Of a DNA stretch of 64,000 bases, positions 13,901 to 28,300 are shown one piece after another. The translations under genes and the position numbers were made by a program. The DNA is from Ridgeia piscesae (taxonomy: Eukaryota > Annelida > Polychaeta > Sabellida > Siboglinidae). Position 1 is the stretch's first letter. Each line of letters begins with the position of its first letter. The notes under the pieces are model-generated. The model was given only the letters and a program-made list of their open reading frames with translations, had not been told where the DNA came from and did not search any database. Where the stretch lies: NCBI GenBank assembly GCA_025642075.2, contig JAODUO010000079.1, positions 473,501 to 537,500 of the forward strand. The letters are read 5' to 3'.

Positions 13901-16407
13901 TACATAGCAATCAAGACAATATATTATTCTGTATTGGTTTAGAGCTTGGCTTGTTAAAACATTTTACAAGTAGATATTTGGGCCAAAAACATGCATTCAA
14001 AATTATAGACCGGATCAGATCTTTTGAATTTACACAATGTTGGATGAGATCTACATGTTGTGTTCAGACAGTGACCGTAAATCAGTGTGCTCAACTGATA
14101 GATACCTTGATTGCACATACAGCTTGGTTATTTCTCAGCCACTAAGGGATGCATTTCACATTTCATCGTGATAAAATGTATACCTAGAAGTAGAAGCTCA
14201 TGAATTCGTATTACAGATTTATACTCATTTGACCGGTTTGTTGATATCTATATCGCAGTTTAACACAAACAGGGTATTTAAGTTAAACATAACAAGAATG
14301 TGCCATTGAGATTGATGGGGGGGAGGCAGGTCTGGCCATCAGTCATTCATCATTGGACATATGACAATGCCTGTGGCTGCTTGGTGACAGGCACCATTAG
14401 TGACTGATGTACTGTGACAGGGCACACACACACCAGAACCTACCCGCACTCAAAACACACAGGTGAATGCAAACAGCTGTCAAAATAAAACCATGCATTT
14501 TTTAAGATGTCGTTAATGTGGTTATTTTAGTCGCGTGTGCAAATGAAATGTTGCGCTGTAAAGGTTACATAAATTTATACAGTACATAGATGGTAATGGT
14601 AGATCGTTTCTCATCTGCAGTTAGTGGGGGTGTGTGTGTGTTTGTGCATGTGTGTAGGGTGGAAGTTACCTGTGTAGTTCACGTGATGACGAGGTGAACA
14701 TAACGTGGAGTTGTGGCGTGATTCCCCAATCGCACCATCACTGACCCAACAAAGCGTTGCTGTTTGTGCTTATATAAAAGCTATCGGGGGTTGTTTTTTG
14801 CAAATGTCAATGGCAGTGCACCGATGCTATCAGGAAGGGTTAGGGCCCCGTTAGTTCCCGCCGCTGTCGGGGTGGTTTGTCAAACACGACATCGCACCAC
14901 ATGATGTCACTGAGACAAGGATTGGGTTGTTGACCTGGGGTCAGTATCGTCAGTGCAGGGCAGGGTAGGGTGAACTATGTCTTACTCCCAGTCGCTGCCC
15001 TGGGTGACGTGATAACGTACCTGTGTCGGTGTCTGCCCCGGGCAGGTGATAAAGTGATAAGAAGTCTGGGTGAAATACCTGGAACCTGATGGCATCTACC
15101 AGGCCAGGTGAACAATACGTCGGTGGGTGACGTGTCGACACACTGACATAGTGACATTGACACAGTGACACAATGACACAGTGGCCCACTGGCACGAATG
15201 ACACAGTGCCCCACTGACATGGACAGTCAGTCACTGGTCAGTTCGTGACTAGGGTAGTTGGTGCGCACCGACTGATTGTAAAGACTAGCTGATTGTTTGC
15301 ATTGTGCACCAAGGCACAACATTGATGAAGGCTTATGCAACTTGTCAATTTGTCCAACTTCTGTTCATTCAGTGTTAATAAAGACTTTAACAAATCTGTT
15401 GTTGTTCCCCTCTTGGCGTCCCTGTCATCAGGGCTGAGGTTGTCTTTGCCCTTTCTTTCCTCATTGTTCTCACTGTGTTCTCTATCAACCGTCTCCTTCT
15501 GTCTGTTGCCGTTGGTCTTCATTCTCCTCCCACTCTTTCACATGTCTTATCACAGTCCCCCCCCCATCACATTCACCTTCTCTCTCACCTCCTTTTTCCA
15601 TCCACTTTCTGTGCATCTGATCTCTGCCAATTTTTCATCTCCTACTTTAGACATGACAAGGCCATTTCAACCTCCCAGTACACGTCAACCTCCCCAACCT
15701 CCACTCTCAGTCCGTCCTGTCTTCTCTGATCCACTCGCTTCACTCCCACCATTCTTCTTATAGCCAGTTGTTTTTTTGAAAATCTATCTGCCATGTAAAC
15801 TGTGCGGCTTTAAAAAAGAACAGTCTTGGGGTATGACGATTGTGATGTTATCATTTGTAGTGTCACATTGCTCTAGTCACCTGGCACTATCACAATGACT
15901 ACTTGTATAGTGTCATATGTATGGACATCATTCAGAAGATTGCACATTATTAATAGCGGACACTCTATCATTATGAGATAGTTATAGTTGTGTTATTTCT
16001 AAAGACATATGCCCTTTCAGTGAAATAATTAATAATTTTTTCCCCCGATGTGAAACAGCTGGTAATGAGAAAATGTCAGCATGAATGGATGGTGACATTT
16101 AACATGATATTGCACTGTCAATTCTTAAATTAAAAATGGATCCATGGCAGGCACACATTGGGTGCAACGTCCTGTGGTCATATTAGAAAGGGCAGCAAAA
16201 TATCTGTGTGTGTGTGGGGGTTTATGCCTGTACATCTAAATATACTACACTGGTGTGCATAAACACACAATTACGTATAGATAATGTGCACATAAAATGC
16301 TGGCAGAGAGTCATGTGACATGACATGTTGGTAAGAATGATTGGAATGGAAGAAAAAGGTTGCAGAAGTATAAATATAATGTTAAGTGTGTATGTTTTGT
16401 GTTGTAG
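10925..16407. other. Non-coding intron sequence of copy A
   Basis: Ordinary AT-leaning unique sequence. The only local structure noted is a short degenerate repeat of about 10 bp (gacacagtga type) at about 15139-15221, a GT-rich patch near 14628 and a pyrimidine-rich stretch at about 15440-15760. The pyrimidine-rich stretch gives a low-complexity open frame of 142 codons with no recognisable domain. Confidence 0.5.
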
Positions 16408-16524
16408 GTAACATTGAGTACACATGTCCGGCGAATGGCAACTGTGAAATAACAAAACGCCGGAGAAAGGCTTGTCAAGCCTGCCGCTTCCAGAAATGTC
16501 TACGAATGGGGATGTTAAAAGAGG
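16408..16524 (+). CDS. ERR copy A, exon for second DNA-binding zinc finger
   Basis: A 117-nt internal exon (39 codons) bounded by gttgtag and g|gtgagt, phase 1 on both sides. It encodes [19 protein letters not shown], then [20 protein letters not shown]: the four zinc-binding cysteines of finger 2, a five-residue D-box and the basic ITKRRRK helix. The match to ERR-type nuclear receptors is close. ERR proteins are nuclear, ligand-independent transcription factors that bind TNAAGGTCA as monomers or dimers. Copy B has the equivalent exon at 51493 with the same length and phase but clearly diverged nucleotides. The preceding finger-1 exon is not in the window. Confidence 0.95.
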
Positions 16525-16811
16525 GTGAGTTGTAGGACTTTACTCGCAACTGTCCTGCTCTCTATGACTCTGAGTGAACAGTGAAGTCATGTTTTAAACA
16601 TATAAATATCTCATGTTACACAGACATATTGCAGTGTCATACAGCATCATATTAGAATGATAGTAATAACTATCTTAGATATGGTAATGAATCCAAATAA
16701 TAGCTGTTTGGCGCTATAGATTCATTATTACAAAATGAAAACCCTGTATCAAGACAAAATTGTCTTAATATAAATCCCGAACTCAGTGCTCCATCTAAAC
16801 CAGAACCAGGC

Positions 16812-19180
16812 AGTTTACAGTGTTAAGTTGGTGTGTTGACAGTCATGTGACTTGACCAGGTGTGTACAGTGTTAAGTTGGTGTTGACAGTCATGTGACTC
16901 AACCGGGTGTGTAGAACATAAACATTGGTGTGTTGACAGTTGTGTGACTTGACTGGGTGTGTAAAGTGTTAAGTTGGTGTGTTGACAGTCAAGTGACTTG
17001 ACCGGGTGTGTACAGTGTTAAGTTGGTGTGTTGACAGTCATGTGACTTGACCAAGTGTGTACAGTGTTAAGTTGGTGTGTTGACAGTCATGTGACTTGAC
17101 CAAGTGTGTACAGTGTTAAGTTGGTGTGTTGACAGTCATGTGACTTGACCAGGTGTGTACAGTGTTAAGTTGGTGTGTTGACAGTCATGTGATTTGACCA
17201 AGTGTGTACAGTGTTAAGTTGGTGTGTTGACAGTCATGTGCCCTGACCAGGTGTGTACAGTGTTAAGTTGGTGTGTTGACAGTCATGTGATTTGACCAAG
17301 TGTGTACAGTGTTAAGTTGGTGTGTTGACAGTCATGTGCCCTGACCAGGTGTGTACAGTGTTAAGTTGGTGTGTTGACAGTCATGTGCCTGACCAAGGTG
17401 TGTACAGTGTTAAGTTGGTGTGTTGACAGTCATGTGACTTGACCAGGTGTGTACAGTGTTAAGTTGGTGTGTTGACAGTCATGTGACTTGACCAGGTGTG
17501 TACAGTGTTAAGTTGGTGTGTTGACAGTCATGTGATTTGACCAAGTGTGTACAGTGTTAAGTTGGTGTGTTGACAGTCATGTGCCCTGACAAGGTGTGTA
17601 CAGTGTTAAGTTGGTGTGTTGACAGTCATGTGCCCTGACCAGGTGTGTACAGTGTTAAGTTGGTGTGTTGACAGTCATGTGACTTGACCAGGTGTGTACA
17701 GTGTTAAGTTGGTGTGTTGACAGTCATGTGACTTGACCAGGTGTGTACAGTGTTAAGTTGGTGTGTTGACAGTCATGTGACTTGACCAGGTGTGTACAGT
17801 GTTAAGTTGGTGTGTTGACAGTCATGTGCCCTGACCAGGTGTGTACAGTGTTAAGTTGGTGTGTTCACAGTCGTGCCCTGACAAGGTGTGTACAGTGTTA
17901 AGTTGGTGTGTTGACAGTCATGTGACTTGACCAGGTGTGTACAGTGTTAAGTTGGTGTGTTGACAGTCATGTGATTTGACCAAGTGTGTACAGTGTTAAG
18001 TTGGTGTGTTGACAGTCATGTGCCCTGACCAGGTGTGTACAGTGTTAAGTTGGTGTGTTGACAGTCATGTGATTTGACCAAGTGTGTACAGTGTTAAGTT
18101 GGTGTGTTGACAGTCATGTGCCCTGACCAGGTGTGTACAGTGTTAAGTTGGTGTGTTGACAGTCATGTGCCCTGACAAGGTGTGTACAGTGTTAAGTTGG
18201 TGTGTTGACAGTCATGTGACTTGACCAGGTGTGTACAGTGTTAAGTTGGTGTGTTGACAGTCATGTGACTTGACCAGGTGTGTACAGTGTTAAGTTGGTG
18301 TGTTGACAGTCATGTGACTTGACCAGTGTGTACAGTGTTAAGTTGGTGTGTTGACAGTCATGTGCCCTGACAAGGTGTGTACAGTGTTAAGTTGGTGTGT
18401 TGACAGTCATGTGACTTGACCAGGTGTGTACAGTGTTAAGTTGGTGTGTTGACAGTCATGTGACTTGACCAGGTGTGTACAGTGTTAAGTTGGTGTGTTG
18501 ACAGTCATGTGACTTGACCAGGTGTGTACAGTGTTAAGTTGGTGTGTTGACAGTCATGTGATTTGACCAAGTGTGTACAGTGTTAAGTTGGTGTGTTGAC
18601 AGTCATGTGCCCTGACCAGGTGTGTACAGTGTTAAGTTGGTGTGTTCACAGTCGTGCCCTGACAAGGTGTGTACAGTGTTAAGTTGGTGTGTTGACAGTC
18701 ATGTGACTTGACCAGGTGTGTACAGTGTTAAGTTGGTGTGTTGACAGTCATGTGACTTGACCAGGTGTGTACAGTGTTAAGTTGGTGTGTTGACAGTCAT
18801 GTGATTTGACCAAGTGTGTACAGTGTTAAGTTGTTGTGTTGACAGTCATGTGCCCTGACCAGGTGTGTACAGTGTTAAGTTGGTGTGTTGACAGTCATGT
18901 GCCCTGACAAGGTGTGTACAGTGTTAAGTTGGTGTGTTGACAGTCATGTGCCCTGACCAAGTGTGTACAGTGTTAAGTTGGTGTGTTGACAGTCATGTGA
19001 CTTGACCAGGTGTGTACAGGGTTAAGTTGGTGTGTTGACAGTCATGTCACTTGACCAGGTGTGTACAGTGTTAAGTTGGTGTATTGACAGTCATGTCACT
19101 TGACCAGGTGTGTACAGTGTTAAGTTGGTGTGTTGACAGTCATGTGACTTGACCAGGTGTGTACAGTGTTAAGTTGGTGT
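16812..19180 (+). repeat. 49-bp minisatellite, about 48 copies, abutting an exon
   Basis: The unit starts gtgtgtacagtgttaagttg, continues gtgtgttgacagtcatgtg and ends with a variable (acttgaccag, atttgaccaa or ccctgaccag) tail. Variants recur in ordered groups, so higher-order structure is likely. The array sits in the intron between the finger-2 and CTE exons and ends about 8 bp before the CTE exon. Each unit contains cag|gtgtgt and gacag|tcatg, which resemble splice acceptor or donor cores. Confidence 0.96.
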
Positions 19181-19188
19181 GTCACCAG

Positions 19189-19320
19189 GTGTGCGACTGG
19201 ACCGGGTGCGGGGCGGGCGACAGAAGTACAAGCGCAGCCCTGAGCCGATCCCACTCAACGTCAGCGTGAAGCGCGTCTGCAACGACAACAACAACGCGAC
19301 CGTGCCCGCACACATACAAA
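19189..19320 (+). CDS. ERR copy A, C-terminal extension and hinge exon
   Basis: A 132-nt exon (44 codons), acceptor caccag, donor a|gtaggt, phase 1 to 1. It begins GVRLDRVRGGRQKYKR, the canonical ERR C-terminal extension; in characterised ERRs the RGGR segment reads the minor groove 5' of the AGGTCA half-site. A hinge rich in N, V and P follows and ends PAHIQ. Joined directly to LBD1 (32352) it reads HIQ-N-NKIL in frame, so the sequence at 20123 is not needed for the full-length protein. The acceptor has almost no pyrimidine tract because the 49-bp array occupies that position. Confidence 0.93.
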
Positions 19321-20050
19321 GTAGGTGCCGCCACCTGTCTCTCCGAGCCATGAGTCCACCCCCCGTCACCACACCGGCTTCCCAAAGCGTGTATTCTTGG
19401 TTTGCAGTTTGTCGACGCATCGTAGCTGCTGTTGGTCGTAGGTCTGGTCTCCTGCGGCCATTCATTAACTGTGTACCCTGTATTTAGGCACATATATATC
19501 ACTAAGCAATTTTCAAATTTCTCTACTTGTAACATGAGTTTCAGTTAACTGATCAATATAAATTTTAGTACCCACTGAGGAGGCAACTGTTTCTGAAGTC
19601 CTTGTGTATTTGTTTCTTTAGACCATGTGTTTGAGCATGTTTTTTACAGCTTGTGCCTAAATGCTTGGTTATGCGGTGCATATTGTCACGTGTAGTGGTT
19701 TATCATGTATTACTAACATAGAGTAGTGACCACAACTTGACCTACCTTGTCATCGTAAAACAGCACAGCAGTTCTCGTAATTCAAAGCTAAATTATTTAA
19801 TAATGTCTCGTTCGTTCTTTGCTAACATCACGGGCTAATGATTAACATAACTGAGCACATTTTATGTACAGAAATGACACCATAAGTTGACTACAAGTAT
19901 ACATAACTTACTAATTTAATCGGTGGTAGTGGCGAAAGTAGCTGTGAGAATCGGGCGGCTATTTGGGAACCCACTGTTAAGTAACTTGACAGTGTGACGA
20001 TGTAGGGACGTCGCGAAGAAGTATCGTTGTCATCATCACCGCCGCCATCA
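19321..20050. other. Hinge intron, unique part
   Basis: The first 730 bp of the copy A hinge intron. No resemblance to the corresponding copy B intron (52051-52424) was seen, in contrast to the identical block that follows. No exon recognised. Confidence 0.6.
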
Positions 20051-20374
20051 GTGATACGAAGCAGCAATATCTGATATTGCTGTGTGTTTGTTTTGTTGCC
20101 CGAAAGCCTTGTTGCATTGCAGGGAGATGGCCGAGGACCGCCGCTCTCGGTCAGCCTCGGCCAGCCTCGAGGTGCAGGAGTCCACAGCCTGTAGTTACAG
20201 TGGTTGGACGGCCTGCACCTCATCGTTGTTCCCGCGCCCGCCGCGCCACGGGGCGTCGTGGGCGGGGGTGAGTTTACTACTCACCCTCCCGTCCAGACGC
20301 ACAGCAGTCTAAGAGAGGTAGGTGGCAGGACCTGCTCAACACTTAGACTGCTCCCGGCTCTTATTTCTCGCTCC
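20051..20374 (+). other. 324-bp block identical to 52425-52748 in copy B
   Basis: Read base by base, this GC- and CpG-rich block matches copy B without a mismatch or gap (constant offset 32,374), then both sides diverge at once. It sits at the same place in both genes, between the hinge/CTE exon and LBD1. It contains a good acceptor (gttgcattgcag) and two possible donors (gtgagt at 20268, gtaggt at 20318). Identity across exon-like and flanking intron-like sequence is far above that of most flanking coding exons. Options are recent gene conversion, extreme constraint, or insertion of the same mobile sequence. Confidence 0.9.
20123..20267 (+). other. Candidate cassette (poison) exon in copy A hinge intron
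   Basis: Bounded by ttgcattgcag and gg|gtgagt, 145 nt, not a multiple of three. Entered in phase from the CTE exon it reads an Arg/Pro-rich stretch starting RWPRTAALGQPRP. Leaving at 20268, the next exon would read GGA then TAA. Using the later donor (20318, 195 nt) instead, the frame stops at TGA 20269-20271. Either way the product would be a DBD protein without LBD, or an NMD target. A separate ATG-led frame (MAEDRRSRSASAS, from 20127) does not join LBD1 in frame. Exon status is inference from splice signals and conservation. Confidence 0.45.
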
Positions 20375-22648
<2,274 letters not shown>

Positions 22649-25323
22649 AGCACAAACAGATCAGATCACATTCGCCTTCTTTACTTGGTGCAGTGAACTC
22701 ATGGCCAGCACTAACATATCAGATCACATTCACCTTCTTTACTTGGTGCAGTGAACTCATGGCCAGCACATAACATATCAGATCACATTCACCTTCTTTA
22801 CTTGGTGCAGTGAACTCATGGCCAGCACTAACATATCAGATCACATTCACCTTCTTTACTTGGTGCAGTGAACTCATGGCCAGCACTAACATATCAGATC
22901 ACATTCACCTTCTTTACTTGGTGCAGTGAACTCATGGCCAGCACTAACATATCAGATCACATTCGCCTTCTTTACTTGGTGCAGTGAACTCATGGCCAGC
23001 ACTAACATATCAGATCACATTCACCTTCTTTACTTGGTGCAGTGAACTCATGGCCAGCACAAACATATCAGATCACATTCACCTTCTTTACTTGGTGCAG
23101 TGAACTCATGGCCAGCACTAACATATCAGATCACATTCACCTTCTTTACTTGGTGCAGTGAACTCATGGCCAGCACTAACATATCAGATCACATTCACCT
23201 TCTTTACTTGGTGCAGTGAACTCATGGCCAGCACTAACATGTCAGATCACATTCACCTTCTTTACTTGGTGCAGTGAACTCATGGCCAGCACTAACATGT
23301 CAGATCACATTCACCTTCTTTACTTGGTGCAGTGAACTCATGGCCAGCACTAACATACCAGATCACATTCACCTTCTTTACTTGGTGCAGTGAACTCATG
23401 GCCAGCACTAACATGTCAGATCACATTCACCTTCTTTACTTAGTGCAGTGAACTCATGGCCAGCACTAACATGTCAGATCACATTCACCTTCTTTACTTG
23501 GTGCAGTGAACTCATGGCCAGCACTAACATATCAGATCACATTCACCTTCTTTACTTGGTGCAGTGAACTCATGGCCAGCACTAACATACCAGATCACAT
23601 TCACCTTCTTTACTTGGTGCAGTGAACTCATGGCCAGCACTAACATATCAGATCACATTCACCTTCTTTACTTGGTGCAGTGAACTCATGGCCAGCACTA
23701 ACATATCAGATCACATTCACCTTCTTTACTTGGTGCAGTGAACTCATGGCCAGCACTAACATATCAGATCACATTCACCTTCTTTACTTGGTGCAGTGAA
23801 CTCATGGCCAGCACTAACATATCAGATCACATTCACCTTCTTTACTTGGTGCAGTGAACTCATGGCCAGCACTAACATATCAGATCACATTCACCTTCTT
23901 TACTTGGTGCAGTGAACTCATGGCCAGCACTAACATATCAGATCACATTCACCTTCTTTACTTGGTGCAGTGAACTCATGGCCAGCACTAACATATCAGA
24001 TCACATTCACCTTCTTTACTTGGTGCAGTGAACTCATGGCCAGCACTAACATATCAGATCACATTCACCTTCTTTACTTGGTGCAGTGAACTCATGGCCA
24101 GCACTAACATCCAGATCACATTCACCTTCTTTACTTGAGTGCAGTGAACTCATGGCCAGCACTAACATTCAGATCACATTCACCTTCTTTACTTGGTGCA
24201 GTGAACTCATGGCCAGCACTAACATACTCAGATCACATTCACCTTCTTTACTTGGTGCAGTGAACTCATGGCCAGCACTAACATACCAGATCACATTCGC
24301 CTTCTTTACTTGGTGCAGTGAACTCATGGCCAGCACTAACATACCAGATCACATTCGCCTTCTTTACTTGGTGCAGTGAACTCATGGCCAGCACTAACAT
24401 ATCAGATCACATTCGCCTTCTTTACTTGGTGCAGTGAACTCATGGCCAGCACTAACATACCAGATCACATTCGCCTTCTTTACTTGGTGCAGTGAACTCA
24501 TGGCCAGCACTAACATATCAGATCACATTCGCCTTCTTTACTTGGTGCAGTGAACTCATGGCCAGCACTAATATCAGATCACATTCGCCTTCTTTACTTG
24601 GTGCAGTGAACTCATGGCCAGCACTAACATACCAGATCACATTCACCTTCTTTACTTGGTGCAGTGAACTCATGGCCAGCACTAACATATCAGATCACAT
24701 TCACCTTCTTTACTTGGTGCAGTGAACTCATGGCCAGCACTAACATACCAGATCACATTCGCCTTCTTTACTTGGTGCAGTGAACTCATGGCCAGCACTA
24801 ACATATCAGATCACATTCACCTTCTTTACTTGGTGCAGTGAACTCATGGCCAGCACTAACATATCAGATCACATTCACCTTCTTTACTTGGTGCAGTGAA
24901 CTCATGGCCAGCACTAACATGTCAGATCACATTCACCTTCTTTACTTGGTGCAGTGAACTCATGGCCAGCACTAACATATCAGATCACATTCGCCTTCTT
25001 TACTTGGTGCAGTGAACTCATGGCCAGCACTAACATACCAGATCACATTCGCCTTCTTTACTTGGTGCAGTGAACTCATGGCCAGCACTAACATATCAGA
25101 TCACATTCGCCTTCTTTACTTGGTGCAGTGAACTCATGGCCAGCACTAACATATCAGATCACATTCACCTTCTTTACTTGGTGCAGTGAACTCATGGCCA
25201 GCACTAACATGTCAGATCACATTCACCTTCTTTACTTGGTGCAGTGAACTCATGGCCAGCACTAACATGTCAGATCACATTCACCTTCTTTACTTGGTGC
25301 AGTGAACTCATGGCCAGCACTAA
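22649..25323 (+). repeat. 58-bp minisatellite, about 46 copies
   Basis: The unit can be read as cagatcacattcaccttc, tttacttggtgcagtgaac, tcatggccagcactaacatat. Copies are highly uniform; the main variants are cacc/cgcc and atatca/atacca/atgtca. Some copies have 1-2 bp indels, mostly around 24105-24230, which open short frames spelling ELMASTNI. Very low divergence indicates recent expansion or efficient homogenisation. It lies in the 13-kb intron between the CTE and LBD1 exons of copy A. Confidence 0.96.
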
Positions 25324-28300
25324 GACTTGTAGTTTGTGACTTCATCAACATACCGAAATGATCCAAGTGCTGTTATTTGAGTCGTAAGTTCGCAGCATGT
25401 GAGGCCGTGTGATCCGGGGTGTGGATTATTTCCCAGTGGGAGGGGAGGGAAGGGAGGCTGATCAATACATCGTGTCCCGTGGCGAGTGTTCTCGCAGTAT
25501 GAGTGACTCAGCCCGAGGATGTGGCACATTCACAGGCATCAGACCTCACAGCTTCTGGGCCTTCACTCAGGAGGGAGACGGCCACACATTCCCGGGCTGC
25601 TGGGAAGTCTCCTGTCATGTCAGCTATCTGATCCCACCATGAACCAATGTACGGGACAATATTCAAATTGTTCTGTGGTATAACTGCTGGGCGGATCTAA
25701 GTGAAAATCCAACGTCTACTACCCAGACCCAAACTGTCTCTTAGCTAATTTTCATTTAAAAGTTGCTTCAAATTTAGTTTTTTTTTATTTCCAACATTTA
25801 TGATGTAGTGTAGTAATGTGGATTCAAGTGGCACATTCATATTTAATTGTATAACAATTAATTAAAAGCAGTACTTTGCAGGTAAAACTTGACATGCATA
25901 TTACCATAACACATAATAAATACATATTAGTAAACGTTTGTCTATGATGTGTGTATATGCCAGTTGGAAAAGGTTAGCAACTGTTATACGCAGATTTTAA
26001 AAACATTACAACAACACATTAATCAGTGTGAATCACGTGAGAGTGTCACACAGTGATAGGAAGGGTTGAGATGGTCTGGGGGTGGGGTAGGGCAACTGTC
26101 AACAAGTTCTAGGGCTCACAGAGGGGGGGTTGTCAGCATCTAACAGTAATTTGTGGGTCACAACAGTCCACATAGATCAGCCTGGGGTAGTAGGATCCAG
26201 GGAAGACACTGCTCTCAGGTCAACGACCTGTGTTCTCTAAACAAGTGATAACGGTGTGTAATGTGGTAGGACAAGTGTACACTTATGTTGTCTTGCCTCA
26301 GAGACCTGTCAAACATCATCCATCACAGAGGGCCCAATACTTGGACGGGTGGGTGCAGACACAGGCATGGAAACAGAGATCTCACCCTATTGCTATATTT
26401 GGTCGGGAAGGGTAAACACACAAAATTGTGTAAGATAACGGAATTGATAGAGACCAATATCAAATAGAGACTAATGAAAACCAGTGGTCAGTGTTGACAG
26501 AGAGGTGTAGGGATATGACAGATGAGTGATGAGGCTAGATGTATGGACTACATCTTGAGGACAAGTGGAGTGATGGTGTGGATGACCACTAATGTGGTCA
26601 TTGGTCACTTTATCTGTGTTATCAACCCTTGAGTGGACAGTTCTGAGAAGCCTAACTCTTGACCAGTTGCCCTGTAAATGGGGTAGACGTGACAGTTTGA
26701 AATGTACGAGCAGTAAAACTTGCTGTTATAGGTCTATCACAATAACAAACAACTTAAACAACTTAGTAATCAATCAGTTGTCTACTACTTTTAAACATGA
26801 CTACTGGGTACTATTTCCCTTCACTAATGTTGATTTTTCCAAATGTTATATTTGGATTCTTAATTAAGGAATAGTCAGAACATTGTTTTGTAAAAACAAG
26901 CATCGCCATTGGACATTTAATCTCCGCCAACGCCGGCTTACAGCACAAGAAAAAGAAGCCGCAGCTTAATAACAGCCAGGAAATGGTGTGTCAGTTCAGC
27001 TGAGGCTGTGGTGAGATCTACATGCTGTGGGCAGTGTCTAGAATCAGAGATGAGCAGTGATGTGCTGTGTGGACACACAGACAGAAACTGTGGTCGTCAG
27101 TGAAGTGTCCCTAGGTGACCAGTGTCTACCAGTCTAGCCACGGACCCCCGCAATGTGACAATGTCACTGTATGTTATGTTTACTGCTGCAGACACACAGC
27201 TTTTGTTTCACTCTCTGTCAACAGTCTTGTTCTTTTCCATTTCCTGTCAGACTCCTTTTTGCTTGACGAGGGAAAGGGTTTCTAGGAAAGAAAACACAGT
27301 GACAAGGACGGGGTGGTTGTAAATGATGCTGAGGCTGCTGGGGACAGGTGACAGGTGACAGGTGTGTAGTGAGGATGACACACAATGGAGGTCACTTGCC
27401 TATCTGTCACGGTGGACAGAGAGAGAGTCTCTGATGTCACTGATACAGTGATGCTGCCTGGTGCCAGCTGTCTTTGATGGCACCAATAAATCAGACTTAG
27501 TAGACAACTGCACTCAGCACCACGTGTGTGTACTTGTACCTGTGTACTGTGTACTGTGTTCACCCTGCGGGCCAATGCAAAAACAAACTACCTTTGTTGG
27601 CTTTAAGCTTCATCATTCTATTCCTGTGCCAATTCAACGTTGTATGTAAGGGTCGTTGTTAGTTGATCACAGTTGCCTATCATCCAAGTCCCTCCCTCCC
27701 TCATTCCCTCCCTTCCGCACGCCCTCCCTCCTTCCGTCCGTGAATTCGAGCAGAATGTGTCAGTTATTGGACTAGAAACGGTCTCTGATTGATGCCAATG
27801 AAATAAACAAGATCTCTTCGGTTGACCTGTTTAAACAAACATACAAGCGGGGATCGTTCACAGCTGGATGGCTACCGTTGATATTGGGGTCGTGGTTGAG
27901 CGAACAGATTTCACTTCTTGCTTGGTTCACCGAATTCCTCATTGAATTGACAACGTAAAACTTGTTTACATTTGAGCTACCCAGTGTCCAGTACTCGGAA
28001 TCAGTGATGTTTTTATTTGGTTTTACAACATGTGTGACAGTGATTGAGTGCATCAGTGTCAGACAGATGTAAAGTAAGTACACTACAACCGTAGATAACA
28101 GCTACACTCTATCACTACAGTGTTTGCTGGCCGTATTCTAATGAACAAATACAGGTATGGATAAGGGTAGGCTACAATTAATAAAAAATATGTCACACTC
28201 TCACTGTTCTGACATATTCCTGTTCACTTGCTGCCCGCGCTTATCACTTGATGTGATAATCATGTCGAATCTTGTTAAATACAGACGTTCAATCACTAGT

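Noticed and set aside
15335..15763. 142-codon Ser/Pro/Leu-rich frame
   Set aside because: Lies in a C/T-rich low-complexity stretch; composition explains the lack of stops and no exon boundaries fit.
24086..24725. ELMASTNI-type peptide repeats
   Set aside because: They arise where small indels bring the 58-bp satellite into a temporarily open frame.
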